A stretch of DNA of 64,000 nucleotides from Pristionchus mayeri (Eukaryota > Nematoda > Chromadorea > Rhabditida > Neodiplogasteridae). Below the pieces are notes generated by a model. The model saw nothing but the letters and a program-made list of their open reading frames with translations. It ran no database searches and had not been told where the DNA came from. The position numbers and the translations under genes were made by a program. The stretch lies in the NCBI GenBank assembly GCA_036245805.1, contig BTRK01000001.1:11594001-11658000 (forward strand). The letters run 5' to 3'. Below, one piece after another: positions 23,678 to 35,284 of the stretch. The stretch's first letter is position 1. Each line of letters starts with the position of its first letter.

Positions 23678-25603
23678 TAATTTAAACATTAAAATTATGT
23701 TAAAGGATATTCGTGCGAATACGGTGCACGGGTACTAAAGTAAAAAAGATGCCCAGTACCTCTTGATCTCGGTGTGGTCAGACGGATTACCGACTTCGCT
23801 GGTACTTTCGTCAGGCGACTTCTGAGTGTCCACGGTACTTTGTGAGCGAGAGACCTGTTAAGCATGCGAATCTGGTAGAAATGTACGAATGCAAAACATT
23901 TTCCTAAAAGAGAAAACATAGTTTTGACGCCTGGCACCCGATAATTGGTAAACAAATGTTACAATGTTTATCATCAGATAGCTGGATAAATTAACAACAA
24001 GAATTTCTTAATACTGATATATAATATTCAGAAAGTCACTGACCGGTTCTTCGTTCCGCAGGAATTCGATCAATTCTCAGTTCTTCTCCTTCAGAACCTC
24101 GATGATCTTCATTTCCATTTCTTCCCTCTTTCTTCTCCAAATCTTCTCCCGATTATCTAATATAAGGAAAATTAATAGTAACGAAAATTAGCCAAATGCA
24201 TTCGAAATTATAAATATTTTCGCGAATTCCTTTATTATCTTTTGTTGAGACTTCCAAATTAAGGATGATAAATGAAGAGTAGATTATGACCATTTTACGA
24301 CACTCATAATATCCAAATCAATTAATTTTTGGACAGCTGGATTCTGCTTGACGAGACCTTTCGAAAAAGGTTAAACATAAGGGTAAAAATGAAAATTTAG
24401 TTTTCACGATATTTCTTCAGATTTGTGCCGAGATTCTCAATATTTTTAAAGTTTTCGTATAATCCTAAAATTTGTATGTGTTCGATATGTCTCATGGAGC
24501 TGATACAAACAGCGTATATAATAGGCCATTTGGACCACTGATAGCTGAGAAAATCACCGACTCGAGTTCGACTCGAATCGACTCGACTCACTCGTACTCT
24601 AGGGGGTAAAATATCGAGAGACGAGCGCTCGAGAGACTCGATCTTAACTCGATCCAAAAAGTAAACAAGCCGACTTGATGAGTCGTTTTCCCCCGGTCTA
24701 GTGTAACGCAGCGTGCATCGCTAAAATCAGTATTTGTTCTCCAGAGGCCGACAGCATTTTAACAATCAATGAATCTAAAATAAATAAGCACAAAGGACAA
24801 AAGCCTTTCAAATATGAGCCTTCTTTTAACGGGAAGTACTTAATTTCCTATTCACCATAGCTTAGCATCTCAATCCCATGATACAAATCAAAAAAAAGAT
24901 CATCATCTGTTTCTCATTCGCCGCCACTTCGTAATCTCATTCTCACCCCATGCTAGTCCGGGAGTTCGTCTTTGATGTTTCGTCTTCACTTCTTCCAGTT
25001 TCTTCTGGAAATCACTCAAGACGTTCTTTCTTCGAGCAAGGTAGAGATTCATCTGAAAATAGAAGGATTTTAAAAAGGGAAATAAAAGAGGCTAGCAGCT
25101 GTCGCGTCGGAGTATCCACATCAAAAAATAAGAAAAAAAAACAAGATAATGAAGTATAACAAATCTAAGACTTCTAAACATAAAACATCATCCAAATGTT
25201 TTAAAAGACAACTTCTAGAGCGCTTTACACAAGAGCAAACTGAAATAGGAATAGTAGAAAATGATCAAATATCTACGAGAATTGAGCTGAACCAGTGGGC
25301 GGGACTTTTTACATCTGAAGAAAACACAATGGTTTATCGCCGAAATAAATCGACAGAGGATATCGGACAACTAGCCAGTGAACGAGCTAAGGGTCAGAAT
25401 GAATGCATTGAGAGGTGAGAGGGAAGAGGGGAGCGAAATAGTGCGCGAAAAGAAGAGAGAGCTAGAGAAAGAGAGAGAGAGCACGCGAGGCAAACAACAA
25501 GGAAACAGTTGAGGGAAGGGGTGAGTAAGCATGCGCGTATTTGTGAATACGAATAATATATTTTGGGAAAATGTTGCATTTTAAAGTGCTAACGTTAGTC
25601 ACC

Positions 25604-26056
25604 ACTAGGGTTGACAATTCAAGGATCGTTTCGCTCTTTTTTCGCTCATTAAATTGCCCATAACTTCATAAATAGCTGGTAAACATATGGAAGAGTTTAT
25701 TCCAATAGTCTTAAAATCTTCTCTAGATTATTGTGGGGGGGGACTTTTTACATCTGAAGAAAACACAATGGTTTATCGCCTAAATAAATCGCCAGAGGAT
25801 ATTTGGCAACTAGCCAGTGAACGAGTTAAATAACAGAATGAATGAATTGAGACGTGAGAGGGAAGAGGGGAGCGAGAGAGCGCGCGAAAAGAATAGAGAG
25901 CTAGAGAACGAGAGAGAAAAGAATAGAGCAATAGAGAAAGAGAGAGGCAAATTATAAATTAACGTTGAGGGAAGGGGTGAGTAAGCATGCGAGTATTTGT
26001 GAATACGAATAATATATTTTGGGAAAATGTTGCATATTAAAGTGCTAACGTTAGTC
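25604..26056. repeat. Secondary partial duplication at the right end of tandem unit 2
   Basis: After a truncated palindromic arm (25606-25732) and a short G run, sequence beginning GGGACTTTTTACATCTGAAG restarts. It repeats the block at about 25302-25600 with divergence, including the same purine-rich tail. Unit 1 has only one such block plus a complete palindrome, so unit 2 underwent a further local rearrangement. Confidence 0.65.
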
Positions 26057-26283
26057 ACCGGGGCCATTTTTCGCACTAAAATGAACAGGGAAATAATGCG
26101 TTACAAGCAAGCCTACACAGATATATTTCTAATGAATATATATTCCTTAATATGAAGCTCTGTTCGAGCACGTTTGACCGAATGGTGAAAGGGGAGAGAG
26201 AAATTGAAAGAGGACTCAAATAAACAAGGGCAATTTAGAAATAACTATAAAACTTGAGAACAGAACTCCTAACTAAGGACGGG

Positions 26284-27905
26284 GAGAGAATGGGAGAGGA
26301 GAGGGAGTATTTTCAGCGGTTTTCAGGAAAATATTTACAAACGTAAATAGCTAATGCTCTTTCAATACTCGTGAAGCAAGAAAAGGACGGGCGGTGGACA
26401 TTGAAAGAAGCTAATGCGGCACTCGCGAGAACAGGGAGCAACTAGCATGACAGAAAGGAAAGGAGACTCGAGGGGAATGATAGGACGAGGGAAGCGAGAG
26501 AGCTTTGCGATAGGAGAGGGTAGCAGAGAAACAAGAGTAAACAAGGGAAGGGGAGAGAAAGGGAGAGGAGAGGGAGTATTTTCAGCGGTTTTCAGGAAAA
26601 TATTTACAAACGTAAATAGCTAATGCTCTTTCAATACTCATGAAGCAAGAAATGGGCGGGCGGTGGACATTGAAAGAAACTAATGCGGAACTCGCGAGAA
26701 CAGGGAGCAACTAGCATGACAGAAAGGAAAGGAGACTCGAGGGGAATGATAGGACGAGGGAAGCGAGAGAGCTTTGCGATAGGAGAGGGTAGCAGAGAAA
26801 CAAGAGTAAACAAGGGAAGGGGAGAGAAAGGGAGAGGAGAGGGAGTATTTTCAGCGGTTTTCGGGAAAAAATTTACAAACGTAAATATCTAATGCTCTTT
26901 CAATACTCATGAAGCAAGAAATGGGCGGGCGGTGGACATTGAAAGAAACTAATGCGGAACTCGCGAGAACAGGGAGCAACTAGCATGACAGAAAGGAAAG
27001 GAGACTCGAGGGGAATGATAGGACGAGGGAAGCGAGAGAGCTTTGCGATAGCAGAGGATAGCAGAGAAACAAGAGTAAACAAGGGAAGGGGAGAGAAATG
27101 GAGAGGAGAGGGAGTATTTTCAGCGGTTTTCGGAAAAATATTTACAAACGTAAATAGCTAATGCTCTTTCAATACTCATGAAGCAAGAAATGGGCGGGCG
27201 GTGGACATTGAAAGAAACTAATGCGGCACTCGCGAGAACAGGGAGCAACTAGCATGACAGAAAGGAAAGGAGACTCGAGGGGAATGATAGGACGAGGGAA
27301 GCGAGAGAGCTTTGCGATAGGAGAGGGTAGCAGAGAAACAAGAGTAAACAAGGGAAGGGGAGAGAAAGGGAGAGGAGAGGGAGTATTTTCAGCGGTTTTC
27401 AGGAAAGATTTACAAACGTAAATATCTAATGCTCTTTCAATACTCGTGAAGCAAGAAAAGGACGGGCGGTGGACATTGAAAGAAACTAATGCGGCACTCG
27501 CGAGAACAGGGAGCAACTAGCATGACAGAAAGGAAAGGAGACTCGAGGGGAATGATAGGACGAGGGAAGCGAGAGAGCTTTGCGATAGGAGAGGGTAGCA
27601 GAGAAACAAGAGTAAACAAGGGAAGGGGAGAGAAAGGGAGAGGAGAGGGAGTATTTTCAGCGGTTTTCAGGAAAGATTTACAAACGTAAATAGCTAATGC
27701 TCTTTCAATACTCATGAAGCAAGAAATGGGCGGGCGGTGGATATTGAAAGAAGCTAATGAGGCACTCGCGAGAACAGGGAGCAACTTGGAGGGCAGAAAG
27801 GGATGGAGACTCGAGGAGAATGATAGGACGAGGGAAGCGAGAGAGCTTTGCGATAGGAGAGGGTAGCAGAGAAACAAGAGTAAACAAGGGAAGGGGAGAG
27901 TCGAA
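26284..27905. repeat. Satellite array, six copies of a 268-269-bp unit
   Basis: Landmarks recur at 26414, 26683, 26952, 27221, 27489 and 27757, giving spacings of 269, 269, 269, 268 and 268 bp. Units differ by a few bases; the last is most diverged and truncated at about 27900. The unit is purine rich and contains GGGCGGGCGGTGGACATTGA and GCAACTAGCATGACAGAAAG. Each unit carries equivalent ORFs on both strands because of the repetition; nothing supports translation. The array begins exactly where tandem unit 2 stops resembling unit 1. Confidence 0.95.
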
Positions 27906-28683
27906 CATTATAACTGGTGCAACAATGGACTCATATTGTTGCGCTGAAACATAACACATTTGATGTGACACCGACCCTTTTGTTCGCGAGAGGGAAGAGT
28001 GACGTGTCAAAACGTTGAGAAAATTAAGTTCAAAAATTGGGATGGTAGTTTTATGAGATGATCACCCCTTAGGTTCCCTAGATATGCGAGCGCAAAGTAC
28101 TCATTCGAATCCTCTCGACGAGCTCTATCCACTCATGCAAAAAAACGGAGGTGACTTTCGAGCGGTTTTCAAATTACAGAACGTTGAAAATTACATGTTC
28201 TTAACGCATCAAACCACAGAAATGGCCCAGACGGCGTGATAGAGCATGAAAAAGTAGCCGGATCACCTGAAGAAAAGTTCTTCGTACGACTACATTGAAG
28301 GGCAGAAATTACGGCTCAAAGTTGACGGACACCATCCGACCGGTGCAGCAACTCGACAAGGAATGATCACAGACACTAATCAACGTAAGGGGGGCTTAAT
28401 AGGGTTAGGTGGACCTAGAAAATGCACTAATCTCAATTTCGAATTTTGGCTCAATGCCAGGCGTCGGTCGAATGATACGTGAGAGGTGTGTTATTCTGGT
28501 CGCGTGCTTGATAGAGTGTGCAAAAGTGAGAGAGCGCTGGATCAGGCAACTTCAACCTGATCCGTTCCGGCAATTCCCCGGGCTTGATTTTCGCATTTTT
28601 CAGTTTTTTCATAGCTTATTCGGGCATCGTCTATCCGGTGGTGAATATGGGGTCAATTTCATTCTCGGCTGGTAACTTTAAAT
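27906..28683. other. Spacer after the satellite, no gene resolved
   Basis: The final exon of the downstream MATH-BTB gene may lie here but could not be identified. Part of 28400-28680 resembles the internal sequence of the TTACCCAA-ended repeat family (GAGAGAGCG and CCTGATC words). Confidence 0.4.
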
Positions 28684-28826
28684 TTACCCAATGACCGTCA
28701 AAATATTTGAATTTGCAGCACGCGCGTCTGATCACGGCAATAGGGGTGACAGAGCATGAAACAACAAGAGAGCGGGCGTGATCATGCATGCGCGGAAATT
28801 GAAGTATTTTGGCGGTTGTTGGGTAA
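28684..28826. mobile_element. TTACCCAA-ended MITE, copy 1
   Basis: Inverted ends TTTACCCAATGACCGTCAAA and, reversed, TTACCCAACAACCGCCAAA surround a core with AAGAGAGCGGGCGTG. Related copies lie at 31169-31585, 51588-51725 and 55341-55550. Confidence 0.65.
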
Positions 28827-28876
28827 GATTAAATATAAATTTAAAACAAATGGTCAAGATCAGAAATCAATCTAAC

Positions 28877-31800
28877 CTTGAGAGTGCCAATATCCTTCGC
28901 AGTCGAGTAAGTGCGGAGGCAGTGGTTCTGAAATAATCATTTTTGAATTACTTAAATTTGTAGCCTAGATCTTCAATTTTAACAGATGACAAAAACGCTC
29001 GTAAGGGGAATATTAAAAAAAACTGACTCTCAGGATCTCAAGTCTGTACTGATCAGCAACCCGTAGCTTCTCTGCCACAGTGAAATTCTTAGAAACACGA
29101 AGATATTTCTCGGCAAGATCGAGCACACGCTAAATATCCAATATTCGCCGTTTTATATCATTGGATAATCGTACGTTTAAGCGAGCATATTCGTGATCTC
29201 TGATCATTTTAATCTCTCACAAAATTCGAGTAAAAAACAAAAACAAAAAAACCTCCATCTGAAAGCGATCTCCGAGTGTTAGAACTTGAAGTACGATAGA
29301 ATCTGAAATGCGAAATGAACAGATATTTAGGTTTACCAATTTGTGCTGTTTACAGTGAGAATTGAATGCGTATAAATATGGTGTGTGGTTTGAACGAGGT
29401 AAACACCGCACACGTGATGATGATACTATAGAACGTGATGATGATACTATAGAACGTGATGATGATACTGTAGCTGTTTGTCGCGCTGTGCCTCACACAG
29501 GCGAAAGGTACAGCACGATAAACATATACAGTACCATTATAACGTTCCGTTCCGCCGCTGTTTATCGCGTTCAACACTACACATCAAATTGCTACGCGTT
29601 CTATTCTCACAGTATATATTTATATTGAACATATCTGAAAATAAATGTTCTTACTTCTGCTAAGGAAAAAAATAATTCACCAGCGATCTCGAAACGACCA
29701 GGATAGATCACATGAAGGACGTCGAGAAACTCCTAAAAATGCACCCCATTATTCCATCAAACACCTAATCGAAAATATGTTAATTAAATTGATAATTTTT
29801 GTCTAACCTCATAGACGACATCCTTGATCTCGACTTCTTCTTTTCCCTTCTCAGCGAACTCCCCGAAGAAGAGAGCCTCGAAGACGGGCGAGTGGGTAGC
29901 CAGATACTAGGAAATATAGATTTAGCTTAGCGGGTGGTACTCAATTATTCGTATGCGATGACATTATATTACAAACAAGATACTTAATTGTACAAGTATT
30001 TACAATAAACTAACTTGGTTTATACAAAATTCGAAAACAAAACAAATAAATATATGAATGTGCTGACATATACCTCCTTGGATACGTGCAGTTTCTTATC
30101 CCCAATCTTCAGAATCACATTACTCATTCCATTCGGAGCAGAGAACCTAGCGGGATCAGCAATCGGAATCCTTGAGAAAATAATATACGAAAGTTCGAAA
30201 GATGGGGAAATTAGGGATTGATTTTACGGTTTTATTAAAGGAGCGCACTAATAGGAAATATAGATTTAGCTTAGCGGGTGGTACTCAATTATTCGCATGC
30301 GATGACATTATATTACAAACAAGATACTTAATTGTACAAATATTTACAATAAACTAACTTGGTTTATACAAAATTCGAAAACAAAACAAATAAATATATG
30401 AATGTGCTGACATATACCTCCTTGGATACGTGCAGTTTCTTATCCCCAATCTTCAGAATCACATTACTCATTCCATTCGGAGCAGAGAACCTAGCGGGAT
30501 CAGCAATCGGAATCCTTGAGAAAATAATATACGAAAGTTCGAAAGATGGGGAAATTAGGGATTGATTTTACGGTTTTATTAAAGGAGCGCACTAACTCGT
30601 AGGAAGCACCTTCACTGAAGTAACCAACAACAATATATTGAAGAACAAATACTTACTTTTCCGAGTCAATACTGGTGATTCCGAGTTCCAGAATGATCTT
30701 GTCATTTCTCATGTACGGCTAAATGGAAACGTTAACCTGCTTCTTGGGCTATATTTGGGAGAAGAATTGTGCATACAAAATTTATCAACGAATGCGTATT
30801 ACTAAACAATATTATCATTGTAAATTATATCGAGCAAATATGTATCCCATATTTTCACGGCGATCTATGGCAAATTTCCAACAAAAAAAATTCGCTTCGA
30901 GACCGATCGCGTGAAAATTAGGGAAAGATTGCTCTCTTTTTCTCTGCGCTCTCTCATCTCTCGCTTACCCCCTTTAAAACGCCGTGATTTTTTAGTCAAG
31001 GAGCAAGTACACAACTTTAAAAAATAACGAACCGATCGATTCATCGTTTCCCACCAGATCAGCGATTGAAACATGCATTCAGAGTATATTGCTCACCCAG
31101 AAGCGTTTCTGCAACAATATCGGAGCAATGAAACACATTTCCGCAAAGTTAATATCGTTGCTTTTGAAGTTACCCATCACCCTTGACACGGCCCCTTATT
31201 CGTCGACATTAGAAAGCCTAATCCGCCTAATTTTTCTCGAACGGAAATCGTTCAAACGTGCCTAAATTGACCCTGCCTCAGGAAATCAGGAAATTGCGGG
31301 TCATTTAAGCTTCAAATTTTACAGTATTTATACCTCTCCTCTGCGTCTTTTGCCAAATTTCAGTTTGCAATTCACTGCTAAATAGAGAATTGAAGAACAG
31401 GGTCAAGTGGGCGGAGTTAGGCGGTCCGATTTTTCAAATGTCAACGGGCAAGGGACCGTGCCTTGACATTATTCGAAGTTGTGCGCTGATCATGACAAAA
31501 AGAGTAAGAGAGTAAGCAAAAACAAGAGAGCGGGCGTGCTTAGGCACGCGCGCAAAACTCGAATAATGTCAAGGGTGTTGTGTAAACGTAGTAACAGATG
31601 GATAAAATTGCCAAAAAAAGTTTTTAAAAAAGACCGTTTACCATGCGAAGGACCTTGAAACTATTAGGATTTCCGAGCAGGGAAATCGTCACATCCGCCT
31701 CGCATTTCCATCGAAAGTGAGCATTCAGGTCACATCGCAGAATGAAGTCGGCTATCTGGTTTTCTCTGTCGCTTCGAATCATTTCGACAGTCCTGATATA

Positions 31801-32403
31801 AGATTGTTTGGAAATATACTATTTTCCTCACATTCGTTACTTTATACAACTCGGCATAGGCATAGCACTTCAACGCATTTATACGCATTTATATAATGTG
31901 AGCCAGACCGAGAAATAATAATAAGTGTATCCACTCAAAGTTAATCGCAAAATTCGCATTATACCTAAGCCAATATTCGTGTAAAATGTACGATATAGGT
32001 CATGTTCACAAATTTTTTTTATTAATTTAGCGCACCTGAAACCTACAGAAAACAGACATTTTGCAATGATAACTCTACTGACGCGGCATACAATGGCAAA
32101 TATAAAATATTCGCTTCGAGACCAATCGCGAAAAGGCATGAAAATTCGCGAGATGCTCTCTTTCTAGCGCTTTCTCATCTATCGCACGCCCTTGACCACT
32201 AGGTCGGATGAGAACTAAGACGTCATGCCGCCTTTATTATATCAAAGGCGGCATGACGAAATAGTTCTCATCCGACCGCCCACCGCGACTCACCATCTGT
32301 ATCCTCCCTCATTGAATTCTCCCGACTTCACATTGCCAGAGGCGAGAGTCGCATTCGCATCATCGATCTCCCAGCGAAGAACGAAATTGGAGTTATCAGC
32401 CAT
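28877..32403 (-). CDS. MATH-BTB domain protein (BATH family), 3' end not resolved
   Basis: Exons recognised are 32294-32403, 31642-31792, a small uncertain one near 31098-31150, 30657-30718, 30418-30514 or 30074-30170, 29808-29906, 29681-29732, 29253-29302, 29028-29129 and 28877-28927. The first exons give a MATH-type start (SNFVLRWEIDD, then YRW), and the middle exons a BTB/POZ domain (SNVILKIGDKKLHVSKE, YLATHSPVFEALFFGEF, VEIKDVVYEEFLDVLHVIYP). A BTB tail follows (LQVLTLGDRFQME, KLRVADQYRL). MATH-BTB proteins are substrate adaptors for CUL3 ubiquitin ligases: MATH recruits the target and BTB binds CUL3. The start is the ATG opening exon 1. A 344-bp duplication gives two copies of the first BTB exon. 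The last exon was not found, and phase at the small MATH exon is not settled. Confidence 0.75.
29908..30595. repeat. 344-bp tandem duplication covering one BTB exon
   Basis: The unit starting AGGAAATATAGATTTAGCTT occurs at about 29908-30251 and 30252-30595. I see only about two base differences (near 29953/30297 and 29996/30340). Each copy contains an identical 97-bp exon with identical splice sites. The exon enters in phase 2 and leaves in phase 0, so both copies cannot be spliced together without breaking the frame. Confidence 0.9.
31169..31585. mobile_element. TTACCCAA-ended repeat, copy 2, in an intron of the MATH-BTB gene
   Basis: The ends GTTACCCATCACCCTTGACA and, reversed, TTACACAACACCCTTGACAT are inverted. 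The core shares AACAAGAGAGCGGGCGTG with the copy at 28684-28826. Confidence 0.6.
32196..32279. mobile_element. TGACGTCA palindromic hairpin element, copy 1
   Basis: A near-perfect palindrome running from CACTAGGTCGGATGAGAACT to its complement, with arms of about 40 bp around TTATTATATCAA. One arm of this copy reads AGACGTCATGCCGCC. It sits just downstream of exon 1 of the MATH-BTB gene. Confidence 0.85.
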
Positions 32404-32943
32404 TCTAGAAATTAGTGTTAATATACCCATAGTTAAGTACTTTGTGATTTTACACATTATGATATCGGCAAAAGTTGGAAAACCACGTCGGCAAAATGTA
32501 TGAGTTAATCCGCGAGCGGAGTGAGCTTAATTTCACTCTCGAAAATACGCGAAAAATCAAGTCGGCAAACGGGAATTTGCTGGTATGCAAAAATGGTCGG
32601 CCGAAACCTATTTGACCTATGAATATATCGCCATCTGTCACTTAAACATGTTAGTGGATTGGGAACTGCCTTGCGTACCCGCCTTATATGTACAAGGAAA
32701 ATATTTTCCAAGCTGTCAATTAGCTTCTAATAGTATGATAAAGAAAGCTTAGAAATAACAAGACCGACTATAAATTGACGTCAAATTGAGGTATTTGTGC
32801 AACGCATGATAACGTTTCCATCATTCAAAAAACAGAAGCAATTAATTCAAATATTTATCTTGGAATCGCAAATTAGTTGTTAAATAGTAAATTAGAGTGA
32901 GCAATACTGAATGTTACAGAAGCAATTAGTGACGCAATACATT
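32404..32943. other. Spacer between the MATH-BTB gene and family B copy 3
   Basis: No exon was recognised. It should contain the promoter of the MATH-BTB gene and the 3' flank of the upstream gene. No clear polyadenylation signal was chosen. Confidence 0.35.
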
Positions 32944-35284
32944 TTACTTCTCCTTCACCCAACCAATCAATTCGATTACATCATCAGGAAAGGTGATTGG
33001 CACGTTTCTCATCTTCTCAACGATCTCATCGCCCTCCTCATCATATCTCACGATCTCGCAATATTTAATCGATCTTTTCTTGAATTTCTGAGAGAAAAAA
33101 CATTAATTTAATATAATCCGAGAATAACACGATATGACAGATTCTTACCTCGTTGAGGAATTCCTCCCAGAATGTATAAGGAAGCCCGAAGAAGAGGTCG
33201 ACGTCGCTATAATAATTAGACCACCAGAGTAGCGAGACTTCCTGGCAGTCGAGTTGATTGAAGAAGGCCACTGTAATTGAGGGCACGATAGAGACCAGAT
33301 GATTCTTACATGCATTTCATTTCAGAAACTTCTCGTCCAATATCGACATTTCGGGTCGTTTGATTATCATTCATTGGAGGAAACCACCCACCGGGGTAGG
33401 AGAGGACTTGGTGAGGATTCTCTCGATCGTTAGAATTGAGTTTGAATTTCTTGGTGGTCCGAGAAGCAATGGAGAGGATGGACGGGCTGAACATAATTTA
33501 ATTAACATAATTAATATAATTAATTTAATATGATAAAGCAAAATATCTCATTTTCATCGGTCATACAGAGTGATTGCGCATAAAAAATGATGATATATTG
33601 TTATCGGCCACTGGTGTAAAATGACTTACGCAGTTTCGTCATCGAGTACAACATTAATGAGCATCGAAGAGGAAATGCTTGTGAGATGCTGCAGGACGTC
33701 AGTGAACAAAGCGAACTCGGACGCAGAGAGACAACCATCTAATTCCTCGACAAGGACCCTCTGGACTGGCGCAGAGAGGAGTCCCTGTACCTGCCAATAA
33801 AATATTTTAATGCAAGTCAAACGGTAGTTAGGACGCTCACAAATCTATGTTAAACAAATCATCAAATTCAGATATCTGCAGGGATTCTATCACTTAATTT
33901 TGAGTAGTTTTTTTTTGCCGAAAATGGACATGAAGGAAGTGCTTATATGACCTGCTTGAGTGCCAAGTCATCAGCTCCACGCAGCTCCACTTCCAGCGCG
34001 CAAGTTTTCGAGTAGCTGAGAATTGATCGCTTGAATCGGGACCAGTCGAGTGTGGTCAGATCGTAAAACGGAATGTTAGCGGGGAATAGGCAGACCTGGA
34101 GCATCAGACCATCCTGAAAACGAGCTATTGATGTAACAAAAATTTGTTAAGTACATGTTTGCTTATGAAAATAATGTAATTTTTTCGAGATATCAATGTT
34201 GCGCTCCATACCGTTCACATGCATCAACATGATTCTGTTTTATAACATTAGCATTTCGGCAAAAAATATATATAAGCGGGTCGGAAGTTGGAAAATTATA
34301 GTTGGGCAATTTACGAATATTGTGCCAATTCGGCTTACATCAAACAACGGCCCAAACAAAGTCGGATTATATTGCATCTATCATTATTCACCTCGATGTA
34401 GAGTTCGAGAAATGATACCACGGTCTCTTCATTCTTCACACTCTCTCATCCATCGATCGGTCGAGAGAGCATGGGAAATTAAGAGACGGCGACCCGAATT
34501 TCGAACTCTACCTCGATGTCAGCCTTGCACAGATCAATACGCTTCAATCCCGGTCGATTCCTCGCATAACCCATGAATTCCTTCACAACGTAGTTGAAGT
34601 GAGTGGACACCTGAGATGTTCATAGGCTATGAATTTACTACTGAAATTTATTTTCAATGCAATATAATTTTCAAATTTTTTTTTAAATATATTCATTCTT
34701 TGTTCAAACCCTGATGTACGGAAGGAGAGCTACCAGGAAATCGTATTGCAAAATGAACTAGCACAAGCATTGTGAACCAAAAAATGATGTTTAATCTCCC
34801 ATTCATTTTGAACACCCAATCCCCGGTCAGACGAAACGAGAGAGCGTGTGATGTGAAAAGTATCTAGCGTCAAATTGGCTGTGATACAACTTCCCCGATA
34901 TTTACAGAAGTTGTAATTACCTTAGAGAGATTGGCCAGATCGATGCACTCCTTGTTAGTGTGAAGGAAGGAGAGGGTGCGGTTGAGGGCAGACCAAGGAA
35001 GCGATTCCCAGCTGGAAAAAAGAGATAAGATATCCATACAACGGTCAGTGACTGTGAGAGACAAATAAAGCCAATGAAGCTAAGCACTTTCTATCATTAT
35101 TATTTTAGAACCATCACGATACAGTGTTGGTTAGTTTTACTCTAAAGCTGGCATTCAAAACGGAATAATCTAGTGATTACGGTAACTGAATACGTAAAAC
35201 GGGCTACCTCGGGAAGTCGGTTACATCTGCAGGTCGATCGATGGCGGCGAAGGTCGTCTCGTTACGCGTCTTCCGGACGCTCAT
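32944..35284 (-). CDS. F-box-like family B, copy 3 (dispersed, intact)
   Basis: Exons are 35208-35284, 34921-35011, 34512-34610, 33952-34113, 33630-33790, 33392-33486, 33149-33270 and 32944-33087. All phases agree; the product is 316 residues ending at a TAA. Residues about 26-65 form the F-box-like segment (WESLPWSALNRTLSFLHTNK, then DLANLSKVSTHFNYVVKEFM). Exons 4, 5 and 7 match the tandem copies in length or nearly so (162, 161 and 122 bp). It lacks the coiled-coil N-terminal extension of copy 1 and has its own short first exon (MSVRKTRNETTF). A hairpin element lies directly beside the donor of exon 3, and the exon end resembles the hairpin tip, so the insertion nearly touched the splice site. 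Target and partners are unknown; SCF adaptor function is inferred. Confidence 0.75.
34395..34511. mobile_element. GAGAGAG-type hairpin element abutting the exon 3 donor
   Basis: An inverted repeat with arms AGAGTTCGAGAAATGATACC and, reversed, AGAGTTCGAAATTCGGGTCG around CACTCTCTCATC...GAGAGAGC. Related hairpins are at 54740-54836, 55668-55768, 55893-55982 and 63336-63424. Confidence 0.65.

Larger units (their letters stand above)
19337..25052 (-). pseudogene. F-box-like family B, tandem copy 2, frame broken in exon 7
   Basis: Exons correspond to copy 1: 24947-25052, 24044-24156, 23760-23854, 22680-22782, 22278-22400, 21865-22026, 21534-21675, 21310-21392, 19724-19845 and 19337-19468. Most keep length and phase or differ by whole codons. 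Exon 7 is 142 bp instead of 164, a loss that is not a multiple of three, and meets a TGA next to the conserved donor. Everything after it would be out of frame. Introns 3, 8 and 9 each contain a transposon-like insertion absent from copy 1. The exons retain strong protein-level similarity, so decay is recent. A truncated product ending in exon 7 (the F-box-like part) could still be made. Confidence 0.65.
10522..26290. repeat. Large direct tandem duplication (10522-17570 and 18580-26290)
   Basis: Two units begin with the same GGTGTGATTACGACAA sequence (10528 and 18583) and keep the same exon order to about 17570 and 26290. Each contains one member of an F-box-like gene family plus long 5' and 3' flanks. 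Offsets change from about 8.06 kb at the left to 8.6 kb at the right because each copy gained different insertions: a pyrimidine tract and repeat block in unit 1, and three transposon-like elements in unit 2. Some blocks (for example the 162-bp exons at 12232-12393 and 21865-22026) look identical, so the duplication is recent. Confidence 0.9.

Noticed and set aside
26362..27954. Series of similar ORFs on both strands every 269 bp
   Set aside because: They are generated by the satellite unit and occur on both strands. No splice or family evidence supports translation.
34196..34576. 126-codon + strand ORF
   Set aside because: It runs through an intron, a hairpin element and the antisense of an exon of family B copy 3.
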